A stretch of 64,000 nt of DNA. Source: Nannochloropsis oceanica. Taxonomy: Eukaryota; Sar; Eustigmatophyceae; Eustigmatales; Monodopsidaceae. The notes under the pieces were generated by a model. The model was not told the origin of the DNA, did not search any database, and saw only the letters and a list, made by a program, of their open reading frames with translations. A program made the position numbers and the translations under genes. The DNA lies in NCBI GenBank assembly GCA_004519485.1, contig CP038107.1, forward strand, positions 1,051,091 to 1,115,090. The letters are read 5' to 3'. This document shows, piece by piece, positions 46,267-56,930 of this stretch. Position 1 is the stretch's first letter. Each line of letters starts with the position of its first letter.

Positions 46267-47464
46267 AGCTCCTGGTGGTAGAAGTGGACGTTTAGATCGG
46301 AGGGCGGGGAGGAGGGAGGGAGGACCAGGGTAAGGGGGAGGCCGGCCGAAGTGGTGGGGTGATAAAAGAAGCGAACTCGCGCGACTTTATTATGGACGTG
46401 ACGGTAAAGCCCTCCTCGCAAGTCCTGCCTGTGACCTGTGCATGTGGTTTCAATGAGGAAGGAGAGGGTGAGACAGATTAGGGCTTTACTAAAGCGTTTG
46501 GGTTAGACCTCAAGCACAGCACTGCGATCAGACAGGGACACGTTGCCTTCGCTGCCTCGCCGATTCAGTTCAGTTGAGATTTGATTGACGCACTAGAGCC
46601 CACTTAATTCGCACACCCTCAAAATCACACACACTCACACACACTCACACAATCTCCAATGACAGTGAGATAAGAGGGCAACGTCATGCTTGGAGGGGGC
46701 GACAGATTCCTCTTCTTCCTTTCACCGAATCACCAGCATCTCTTCGCGCCACTTCACCATCCCCTGCCTCCCTGACAGCACGGTAACCCCATACGCACCC
46801 AATCACCACGACGCAAGCCCCTCCCTCACAACGAAAGGTTACTGGCCCGCTTGAAGCTAAAGGTGCCTACCTTTTCCCATGATTTTTTAGCTGTCGCCAT
46901 GAAGCGTTGATTCCTTTGCGAAGAAGCTCAGCACGCTTGCCTCCCCTTGCCGGCTACCCCTACCACGGATGCATCCTCTCCATCCTACCGGCATCGCCTT
47001 CGAGCCTTGAAATAGATACTACTCACCTGCTTTAATCAGGGGCCATAGCTGTGCCTGGGCTGCACGACAGGCTTCTTCATTGACCACCCCCGTATGGACG
47101 GGCCCGTGGTATCCTTTGTTTTTGACACTTGCGGCGGTGCCTCGTATACCTCTAGCCGATCGAGTGTGTGCTGTATTATAGCGCTATGCTACCAGGCCCG
47201 TCGAACGAGGACGCTTTCCTTTTCCCTGCCCCCACCCCTTGACTCACCCATCCATTCTCGGGGCAAAATGAAGGCATGGGTTAACCCTCCCTGCATGCCT
47301 TATGGGTCCCTGCGCCTACTCGCGACCAAGACGGGGGACATGATGACAAGGCTGACTGGCACTGCTTCCACGTGGCAAAAAATCGACCAAAAAGACATTC
47401 ACATAACCATCCTCCCTCCCTCCCTCCATCCCTCCCGCTCTCCCTGTTCTCGGCCCAGACAGGC
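46267..47464. other. Divergent intergenic region
   Basis: About 1.2 kb between divergent genes. It contains a CA/TCACA simple repeat (about 46626-46652). A frame at 47268-47400 could be an upstream exon of the next gene (acceptor CAG at 47461 or nearby), but I cannot establish it. Confidence 0.5.
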
Positions 47465-47994
47465 ATGTTCTTCACCAGGCCCCTTCATCGCTTCGTAGCC
47501 AAGACTGTGGCCGTTACTCTGCTGACCGGCGTCTGCTTCCACGTCGCGATGGATAATGCCCTTGCCACGCGGGCCCCTCGACCTAGTGAGAGGAGGGGTG
47601 AGGAAGGGGGGGAGGAGAGGTGGGGTTTGATGCCTGAGGAGGAGGGGGCCGAGGAGGAGGGGAGGAGGGGAGGGAAGAAGATAGAGGAGGAGAGGAGTGG
47701 GGTGACGAATCAGAACGAGGCTTTTAAACGGTTCTTGTCGGAGTTGGAGACGAAGGATGCCAAGACGAGGATTGAGGAGGCGGCCCAGGGGATGGAGTAT
47801 TTTATGCAGCCCAAGGTAGGAGAGGAAGGAAGGAGGGAGGGGGGAACCGAAATGCGGTGATCTGATTTCTCTCTCCTCCTACAATCACACAGGCCTTGGA
47901 AGCGGACGTGCGGTTGAAGCGAGTGCAGCGGCCCACAGACCCTCTTGCCGCTTCTCCTCCTCCTCCTCCTCCTCCTCCTTCGTCGTTTTCATAA
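47465..47994 (+). CDS. Small membrane-anchored protein of unknown function
   Basis: Two exons, 47465-47815 and 47893-47994 (phase 0), giving 150 residues. The N-terminus MFFTRPLHRFVAKTVAVTLL is basic then hydrophobic (one helix about 10-29), which could be a mitochondrial or signal-anchor sequence. The middle (about 45-80) is Glu/Gly-rich. A predicted helix around NEAFKRFLSELETKDAKTR (about 82-110) follows, and the C-terminus has a Pro run before SSFS. I do not recognise the family; the size and layout resemble small organelle inner-membrane assembly factors, but this is only an impression. An upstream exon (about 47268-47400) is possible. Confidence 0.55.
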
Positions 47995-49053
47995 TTCTTG
48001 ACAGGAAAAAAGAGGGAGGGAGCGAGGGAGCGAATTAGGGCCAGCGTGATTGGGAGTCGAACTGGTATCTGATGCTGTACATTCTGTTGATACTATTAAA
48101 CATAGACAGAGCGAGAAGACAAGGAAGAAATAGAAGACAACCTCCATCCCGCACCTTCCCCCGACAACTGTACTCCTCCTCTTCCTCTCGGTCCACTCTC
48201 AGGATTTCTTGTTGTTCTATATTACCTTCTTGTTAACTACCACTGACTGATAGTGGTAATGCGCGCTTCTTTCCCTCCCTCCCTCCATCCTTCCTTCCCC
48301 CATTTTGTGCTCTAACCTTACTGGGGCGCTTCCTAAGTCGCTGCCTTCGCATTTTTGTAGGCACGTATTTACACTCCCTCGTTGCCTCCCTCGCTTCCTT
48401 CCTCACGTCGTCCTCCTCACTTCAGGCTTATCCCACTCTCTCAGACTCGTTTTCCTACCGGCCCTTTCCCTCGTTGTCGGCCCATTAAAAAGGAGTCGTT
48501 CGTCGGCAGAACCCGCCGGGGTTGTATGAGGTCTCAAGATGCAACTGACACCTGCTATCCAAAGCCGCAAGTGGCGCGATTTGGTCCGCCATCATCCACA
48601 TGATCGTATCTCAATAGCGGACCGGGCTGTGGCCAGTCTTCTCATGAGATGTCAACCCACATGTCTGGAGCCCGCGGGGGTCACTCATCGCCCGCTTTCA
48701 GATGAGGGAGCACTCAGCAACGGACAGACGATGCGTACCAGGCCTGGCACAGTTGCAGACGGAAGTAGATAACGAAGAAAGAGCTGTGTGCATGACTATC
48801 TGTGTTGTGCCGCTGGGGGTGTGACAGGCAAGGAAAGAAAAGACATCTGACCTCCCCTCCCTCGCCCTCCCCGCACACAACACAGCAGCCGGAAATGTCC
48901 CCACATTAGTGCTGTTCACCCCCCGACAACCCTTCTTTGCAGCTTACATCCACGTAATATGCTAATGGTCCTCTCCCCTCTTCTTCTTCCCTCCCTCTCT
49001 CCTCCCGTCCTCCCGTAGCACACCCAAACACGATCCCAGCGGGCGCCTGGACA
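47995..49053. other. Intergenic, no supported gene
   Basis: About 1.06 kb between two genes on the same strand. CT-rich around 48170-48480, mixed after that. No recognisable domain in any frame; should include the 3' UTR of the small membrane protein gene and the promoter of the TauE/SafE gene. Confidence 0.55.
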
Positions 49054-51470
49054 ATGCTATTGGCCATGCGGCGGGCCGCCGTCATCACGACGACGATCAC
49101 CACCAAGATGACATTCCGTCCTCTTCCCTCGCCTCTCCTTAGACCAAGGAGGAGGGGCTTATCCACTGGCAACGGACATAACGTGGGGCCGCCTCCGCCC
49201 TCCGACCCCTCGGCCGTGGCCAAGGCAGGGGTAATTGGTACGTGTTTGATGGCCTTTTCGATCGGTGCAACAGAGATTTTCACCTTCCAACGGGCCGCCT
49301 TGGACTTTGTACTCGATACATACACTTTTCTATTCAAAAATGCTGGTCCTCCCTCCTTCCCTCCCTCCCCCCTGCCCTCCTTCCCTCCCTCCTCCTCACC
49401 CAGGTGTGTCGGCGGGCGTGTTCGGGTCCCTCGTGGGCATGGGCGGGGCATTCGTGATGATCCCAGCCATGACGGGCATCCTGAAGTTCTCCCAGCACCA
49501 GGCACACGGTAGGAAGGGAGGGAGGGAGGAAGAGAGGGAGAGGAGGGCTGGAAGATTTGATGGGAGATTCATGGGCTTGTAGATAAATCTACATCAATGC
49601 GTACTTAAATGCACGCATGAGCCATTCTATCGCACTGATTTTGCCTATACACTTCTATCTATGATTCGTCTTATGGCAAGGCACGTCTTTGGCGGCAGTG
49701 GTAGCGACGGGGAGTGGCGGGGCCATTTCGTATGGGGGGGCAGAGGCGGTGGATTGGGAGGTAGGGGGGGAAGGAGGGAGGAAGGATGCAAGGATGCAAG
49801 GGTGCGAGGGAGGGCTGTATGGTGAGATAACAACAAGCGGAGGGATGAAAGAGTCATAGTTGAAGAAAGACGGGCATGCTATGCGTATGAGCTTCCTTCC
49901 TTCCCTCCATCCCTCCCTCCCTCCCTCCCTCCCTCCCTTCCTCCCTCCCTCCCTCCCTCCCTCCCTCCAGGCAGCAATGTACGTGGCGGGCGTGGGGATG
50001 TTCGCAGCTCGTGCAGGAGCCGCCGTGACTGGACGACTGACAGGCGCAACACTGAAGAGACTCTGTGTGAGTGGAAATCGTAGGAAGGGAGCGAGGGAGG
50101 GAGGGAAGGAAGGAAGGAGAGGGCTCACGCACCCCACCGAATTTTGTCATCATGTACAGGGAATCTTCCAAATTGTTGTGGCGCCGACTGTCCCCTTGAG
50201 GTGAGGGACCTTCCCTCTCTTCCTCCCTCCCTCCTTTCCTCCTTTCCTCCCTCCGTTCCCCCAGCCTCTTTTTTTCCCCTCCCTCTTTCGTAGGAATGAG
50301 ATTTTGGCTTTTTTTGGTAGCGGCGACGAGAAAAAGTGCGCGAAGGAGGGCGAAGATGAGTGGAAGCGGCGGCTGGAGCTAATGTGCATTGGGGCGGGGA
50401 GCGGGTATGGGAGGGAAGGGGTGAAGGGAGGAAGCGGAGGAGGAAGGGAGGGAGGAAGGGAGGGAAGAAGGGAAGAGCTGAAATCACGGACAATAGCGTT
50501 CCTGCGTCGCGGTTCTACTTCTATTTGATTTCCTGCTTTCATCCACCCCTCCTTTTCTCCCTCCCTCCCTCCCTAGCTTTTTGGCCGGACTATTCGGCGT
50601 GGGCGGAGGGGCCGTGACCATCCCCGCCTTAACCCTCTGTCTGGATATGTCGCATTACCAGGCAAGGAAGGCGGGAGGGAGGGAGGGGAGGGGGAAGAAG
50701 GGAGAAATGTTTTGACGTGTCCGTCCTCGTGGTGCTCTTCAGCTTCACGCCGGGAGTCGTCGACTTATCCCTCCTTCCCTCCCTCCCTCCCTCCCTTCCT
50801 CCCTCCCTCCCTCCCCAGGCCCTCGGGACGTCGCTGGCTGCCATGGTCCCAACGGCCATCGTCGGCACTCTCTCGCACCACAGACAAGGTAGGAAGGGAG
50901 GAAGGGAGGGAGGGTGTGAGGGAAGGAGGGAAGGAGAGGGTTTCGCAAAGAGCGGAAGAGAAGGGAGAGAGGACGTCGTTACAATGCCATTCTTCTTCCA
51001 CCATTCCTCCCTCCGTCCATCCATTCCTTTTTCATCACTCCTTCCATCTCTCCCTCCATCCCTCTTTCAATCCCTCCTTCCATTCCTCCCTCCAGGTCAC
51101 GTAGTCTGGACGCTGGTGGCCCCCTTGGCATTGGGCTCACTCTGCGGGAGTTATTTCGGTGGGAAAGACATCGCCTTGCAGGTTGGGAGGGAAGGAGGGA
51201 GGGAAGGAGGGAGAAAGCAGAAAGGTTTGAAAAGGGAGCCCCACATCGTGCGGAATTTGAGCAACTTGGTGAATAAAAGCAAATCTAGCGTTACGGTTGG
51301 TGTCTACCATGGCCATACTGACTCCCTCTCTCTTCCACTTGCCTCCCTCCCAGATTCCTGAGGCCTATTTGAAGTGGGGCTTCGGTGTTATGATGATTGT
51401 GTTGGGTGCCAAGAGCATCCATGCCTCACTGCCAATTAAAAGCGCCATGGCAGCCGCGAAGAAAGGGTGA
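49054..51470 (+). CDS. TauE/SafE-family anion (sulfite-type) exporter
   Basis: Ten exons: 49054-49237, 49404-49508, 49681-49760, 49971-50066, 50160-50200, 50294-50404, 50577-50661, 50819-50888, 51096-51181, 51354-51470; 975 nt, 324 residues, phases consistent. The intron after 50661 appears to start with GC (CAG/GCAAGG). Two homologous halves are seen, each with the family signature: GVSAGVFGSLVGMGGAFVMIP...HQAHGTSLAAVV, and FLAGLFGVGGGAVTIPALT...SHYQALGTSLAAMVP. Such repeats are diagnostic for TauE/SafE (4-toluene sulfonate/sulfite exporter) membrane proteins. The first 60 residues are Arg/Ser/Pro-rich with almost no acid (RRAAV, LRPRRRGLSTG), a likely mitochondrial presequence. Suggested role: export of sulfite, sulfoacetate or a related anion; the substrate is not shown by the sequence. 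Confidence 0.85.
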
Positions 51471-52192
51471 AGGATGGAGGGGAGGGAGGGGGAGAGAGGC
51501 TGGAAATCTAGGTAAGAGGCTGGAAATCAAGGTAATTGCATGTACAAGCACTGTGGTCGCTAGGCGTCTTTGTCATCCCAGTAGTGCGGCTGATAAATAC
51601 CGCTACCGAAAGAAACGCTCGCATAAATTTTGATTGGCGAGATGTCCTCGAAGTGGGTGGTTGTCAAAAGAAAGAAATAATGGGGAAAAATGCGTAGGAG
51701 TGGGGGGTGGGGAGGTTGTTATTTTTTCTTGCTGTCTTGTGGCCTTAAAAAGAACGAGCACACGCTTTCATAATTTGGGTCTCTCCTCCTTCTTCTTTTT
51801 TACCGCCTTTTGCTCCCCTCTTTGTCCACTCTGTGGAGTCGAAAGGGAGAATAGAGGCAGAAGAAAATGGAGGGTGCGTGTCGTAAAGTCCCGAGGAAAC
51901 AGAGCGAAGAACACGAGGAGCACCGACAGCCGGTAAGAGCGAAGATGCGGGGTCATGCTAAGCGTACATGCCTCTGCTTTTGAGTCTTGTGGGCGTCTCT
52001 CGAAGGCCCCCTTCTTGCAGTAGCTGTTGGTCTCATAACCGTTGTCTGATGCCCCCATCGTATGCACATAAATGTAGGTTTGCGGGTGGAAAAAGCTTCT
52101 TCACATTCCTCGCTCCTTCACCCGACGGCATCATACGTTCAGCGTTAAGCCCTGCTCTAGAGTTGGGGCTGCACGCAGACAGAAAAAAGACA
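51471..52192. other. Intergenic, no supported gene
   Basis: About 720 bp between two same-strand genes. It includes a 20-bp tandem duplication (GAGGCTGGAAATC.AGGTAA) at 51496-51535. No gene supported. Confidence 0.6.
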
Positions 52193-55100
52193 ATGCAGTC
52201 CAGCAGTAGCACTGCCAGCACCAGCGGCGGCAGTGTGGGCGGTGCGTGCGTGTGTAGATGAGGTTGAAGGGGGAGACAGAGGCAGATGGGCGAAAAAGGG
52301 GCAAGCGTGTTGCTTATGGATGTCCCCATCTCCTCACCCTTACCAGCACCATAGTCCGGTCAAATACAGCGCCTCAATGGCACGTTCAGCTTAGCATGTC
52401 ATTTTTCTCCTTACAATCCCTCTATTCCTTTCCTTTGTCCCTTCCTTCCTCAGACGCTTCCGCCGCTGCTAAGTACGATGCTTTTGTCAAGTGGCTCTTG
52501 GATAATGGCGCTCGTTTCCCAGGGCTTGAGTTGCGGGTGCGTGATGTGACGGGATGGGACGAGGGGATGAAGAGGAACGAAGAGGGGAGGGGGTAGATAC
52601 GAATGTCCGCCCATCGCACAAACTCATTCCTTCCCGCGTTGCTTGCTGTGCTCCCTCCCCTCTCCTCTTTCTTCCCTCCTCCCTCCTGTCTACTCACTCC
52701 CAGGAATACGAGGCCGAAGTCCGCGGCGTGCACGCCAAGGAAGAGCTGGAAGGGGACCAAGTGGTGGTGGAAATTCCTCTCAAGTGCCTCATTACCGTAG
52801 AGATGGGCAAAGGAACGGAGATCGGCAAGGCTGTCGTGGCCTCGGATTTGCCCTTGGATGCGCCTAAGCACATCTTCCTCATGCTATTCGTGCTGACGGA
52901 CCGACACAACCCCACCTCGTTTTTCAAGGTAGGAAGGGGAGGGAGGGAGGGAGAAAAGGAGAGAAGAAGCGGTAGACCTGCGGGTTGCCATCCATCTGCG
53001 TGCGGACACGCCCCAAGTGGATGGGTTTCGATGCTCTTTGTATGCCATGACCGACTTGAGCCCGACTCTGTTCCACGTGAAGTTGTCCTTCTCCCCCATC
53101 TCTCTCCTTCCCTTCCTCCATCCCTTTCGTCCTTCTCCCAACCCCCTCTTTCCGTCGTCGCTTGGGTATTCACCTTGTGAATGTCTTCCTTCTCTGACCC
53201 TCCCCCCCTTCTCCCCTTTCCTTCTCCTCCCCTTCCTTCCATTCCTTTCTCCAGCCGTACTACGATATTTTGCCTTCCTCCCTCTCCAATATGCCCATCT
53301 TCTGGACCCAGAACGAACTCGCCTACCTCCAAGGTAGGGAGGGAGGACGCGAGGGAGGGAGGGAGGACGCGGGTGCGGGGGTGGGAGGGAAGGAGGGGGT
53401 CATGGTCTGATGGGAAGGAAGAAAGCAGTGAGCAAGAGAGTAGCATTCCTCATCTCAAATCTGATCTATCCCTCCCTCCCTCTTTCCCTTCCTTATTTCC
53501 TCCTTCCTTCCCCTTCCTGAAGGCTCGTACCTCCTGACCCAGATCGACGAGCGGAAGCGGGCCATTGAGGCTGACTACGCCGCCATCGCCGACGTCGCTC
53601 CCTCCCTCCCCTCCGTCTGCTCCGTGGAGGACTTCAAATGGGCCAGGATGTGCGTGTGTTCGCGCAATTTTGGCCTCGAGGTGAACAGGGTCAGGACGGC
53701 GGCCCTCGTGCCCTACGCAGGTACACCATAGCCCTCCCTCCCTCCCTCCCTCCCTCCCTCCCTCCCTCCCTTCCTCCCTCCTCCCCTTGTACTCTCCGCA
53801 CCATTTGTGGACCGACCACTCCCTCCAACCCTTTCTCTCTCCCTCTCTCCCTCTACCAGACATGCTCAACCACTACCGTCCTCGTGAGACCAAGTGGGCC
53901 TTTGACAACGGCCGTCAAGCATTCACCATCACCACGCTGCAGCGCATCGCACCGGGCGCGCAGGTAGACCATGTCCCTCCCTCCCTCCCTCCCTCCCTCC
54001 CTCCCTCCCTCCCTCCCTCCCTCCTTCCTTCCTTCTTTCCCATACATGGCCTCTGACCCTCCGCACATCTTCTCCCCACTCGTTTTCCCTCCCTCCTTCC
54101 CTCCCTCCTCTCCTCCTACCAGGTCTTTGACTCCTACGGACAGAAGTGCAACCACCGCTTTCTCCTCAACTACGGGTTCGCCGTAGAGAACAACAGGGAG
54201 GCTGACGGCTTCTGTCCCAACGAGGTGGGGGGGGGGAGAAAGGAAAGAAGGGATGAGAAAAGGGAGGGAGGGAGGGAGGGAATCCACATGCTTACCCCAA
54301 GCCTTGGTCTTCACTCCCTCGCTCCCTCCCTCCCTCCCTTCGCAGGTGCCCCTGGACTTTGCCCTCCGTGAGACCGACCCTCTCTATAGCCGAAAGCTGC
54401 CATGTTGGAGCCGCGACGGGCAGAGCAAGGTAGAGAAGGAGGGAGGGAGGGAGGGAGGGAGGGAGGGAGGGAGGGAGGGAGGGAGGCAAAGGGCCTTCAC
54501 ACACACCCCCTCACTTCCACTGCCTTAGTCTCTCGCAAGACCTTACCACCCACCATCACCTTACCCCTTACTACGTCATCATGTCATCGTCCTCTAACAT
54601 ATCACCATCACCTTACCCCTTATCACGTCATTATGTCACCGTCCTCTAACATATCACCATCACCTTACCCCTAACCACAAGGTGAAGCGGCTACGGCTCT
54701 GTGTCGCGGACAATGAGAATATGCGCGCGGCATTCTCCTTGCTAAGGTACCTCCCTCACTCCCTCCGTCCTTGCCTCCCTTTCTACCACTCTCTTCTACT
54801 TCGACTTACCCATCACTCCCCCCCGTCGTCGACCTTCCTCTTCTCCCTCCTCACTTCTCCTCTCTTCTCGTCCTCCCTCCCCCTCTCCCTCCCCCCTCCT
54901 CCCAGAGTAATGGTGGCTAATGAGGAGGAGTTGGTGCGGATGCTGGGCCCGGGAAACATGTTCAAAACGGCCCGGGACATCACCTACCCCGTCAGGTGGG
55001 GAGGGAGGGAGGGAGGAAGGGATGGAGGGAGGGAGGGAAAGAGATGCTTAAAGCACGGGGACGGCAGCTTTGTCTGCTGTCTCAAGAAGAGGGGAGGAAG

Positions 55101-56087
55101 AGAGGGAGAGGCGGGAAGGATAAGAGAACAGGGCTGAAAGGTGATCCGCTTCCGCACACTTACCCACTCTCCGTCCCTCTCACCCTCTGTCCCTCTCACC
55201 CTCCTTCCCTCCCTCTCCCTCCAGCCTCCGCAACGAGGAACGAGTCCTGCAGACCCTCCTCGCCAAATTGACAGACGCTCTGTCCGCCTACCCCACCCGC
55301 CTCGAAGATGACCAAGCAGCGTTGGCTTGCCAGGACGATCCCTCCCTCCGTCCCTTCTCCAATAGGCGCCACGCCCTGATACAGGTAGGGAGGGCGGGTG
55401 GAAGGGAAGGAGAGAAGGAGGGGGATTACGAGACTGATGGGGTAGAAAGAAGTTTTGCAGCGTCGTATCACTCACGTCTCCCTCATCCTTCCCCCTCTCC
55501 TTCTTTCCCTCCTCCCGCCTTCAGGTGCGCGGCGAGAAGGAAGTGCTGTCAGCGTTCCGGGCCCTGTGTGCCACTGCCTTGACGATTTTGGAGGTCAGCG
55601 ACGCGGTTTTCAAGGTGAATCAGGGAGGGAGGGGAAAAGGCGGGAAGGGAGACGTACCCACAGGTTGTTCAAGGTTCTTCTCGTTTCCTTGGCTCATTGT
55701 CCAGTGCCTTCAGAGCAAGGAAAGAAAAGGTATCTCTTACATCTCGTCCCCCACCCTCCCTCCCGCCCTCCCTCTCCTTTCTTCTTCATTCCTCTCTCAT
55801 CCAGGAGGCGGTCAATGGCCTGTACAGCGAGAGCAACTTTTTTACCGCTAACTACTGCTCGGACATCCTCTACCGGCTACGACAGGTAAGGACGAGGGAG
55901 GGAGGGAGGCAAGAGGGAAGGAGGACACGATCTCTAAGGACCATATTTCCAACTTTTATTTATCTCCCCTTCTCTTTCTTTGCCTTGTCGTCTCCTTGTT
56001 GTCACCCAGGAGGAGCAACGCCGGTTAGGGGCGGCAGCAGCGCAAAGAGCTGAAAGAGTGAATCTTTCCAAACCCACCATCGTCTAA
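52193..56087 (+). CDS. SET-domain methyltransferase, SETD3/RuBisCO-LSMT-like
   Basis: Fourteen exons: 52193-52241, 52454-52536, 52704-52928, 53255-53333, 53523-53720, 53860-53963, 54123-54224, 54346-54429, 54682-54746, 54906-54995, 55225-55384, 55525-55614, 55805-55885, 56010-56087; 1,488 nt, 495 residues, phases consistent. The order of parts is that of the LSMT/SETD3/SETD6 group: YDAFVKWLLDNGARFPGLELR, the N-SET strand (YEAEVRGVHAKEEL), the long inserted helical iSET region (SFFKPYYDILP through FKWARMCVCSRNFG), DMLNHY (212-217) and FDSYGQKCNHRFLLNYGF, the SAM/Tyr catalytic block. The C-terminal ~200 residues are the RuBisCO-LSMT substrate-binding helical domain. Targets in this family include RuBisCO large subunit, aldolase, actin His and ribosomal proteins; this one has no plastid leader, so a cytosolic or nuclear protein target is likelier. 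Confidence 0.88.
54551..54681. repeat. 52-bp tandem repeat, about 2.5 copies, in a SET-gene intron
   Basis: Units 54551-54602 and 54603-54654 differ at only a few bases; a partial third copy runs to the acceptor at 54681 and supplies part of the 3' splice region. Confidence 0.92.
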
Positions 56088-56930
56088 GGGTGAAAAGTAG
56101 GAGAACGGCCGGAAGCGGAAGAGGGAGAAAGAGGATTGTACAATTTAAAGTGTTAACAAACCTTAAATATGGCACATTATTGCCGTGCGTGTGTGAGTGG
56201 GTGGCATATATGTGATGAGAGAGGAGCAAGTGCGCCTAGCGGCATAAGGAAGGGAAGCGAATCAGACAAAGATAATACGCGAGGGGGAAAACATTAGCAA
56301 TCAACAGCAAATACCTTGTCTGCTTATTTATTGCTTGGCTGTCTTTGCTCCTCTCTCTGGTTCCTTAATGCTCTGCGTAAGCTGACATCTTCGATATCGT
56401 CGTCGGTGGGCAGGCTGGAGGAGGCAGGGGGGGAGGAGATATGGGCCTGAGTGGGTGAAGTTGATGTCTCTAGTGCGTTGCTCTAGTGTGTGTTCTTTTT
56501 GAGTGCGCGAGTGGTGTCGATTGAGATGGACCAGATGGTCGACAAAGACCACTTAAAGCACTAGTCGTCCCTTGGAGGATGTTGCTTACTCTTACTCCAG
56601 TAGTAGGCGTGGGGGAAAAAGCGCAGCTACTGAAAGGTTCCTTCCCCTGTCCTTATCTCCGGTCCCACTTTTCTCATCAACAGGCAAACCACAGACTCGT
56701 AAAGGACGGCTGGACTCGTATGCACCTAATGACGGCCGCCATGCGCACAAGGGGATACAGTCAGCCAAGGTAAATGCAACGGCACCATTGCGGCGGGCTG
56801 AATGGAGGAGGAGTGGCATGAGGAACGGCCTTCACGTTTTCTTGAGCATTATGTCCCAAGCAACATCTGATACTGCCAAGCATCTCACGCTGAACACCTT
56901 CGCCATTCATACACCTACAGTGCCCGTGCC
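56088..56930. other. Intergenic, no supported gene
   Basis: About 840 bp between two same-strand genes. Short open frames (for example 56572-56931) show no domain. It should hold the 3' UTR of the SET gene and the promoter of the polyferredoxin gene. Confidence 0.55.

Noticed and set aside
48050-48085. tRNA-like TTCGACTCCC string (minus strand)
   Set aside because: The flanking five bases do not form a T-stem and no A-box or acceptor stem is found.
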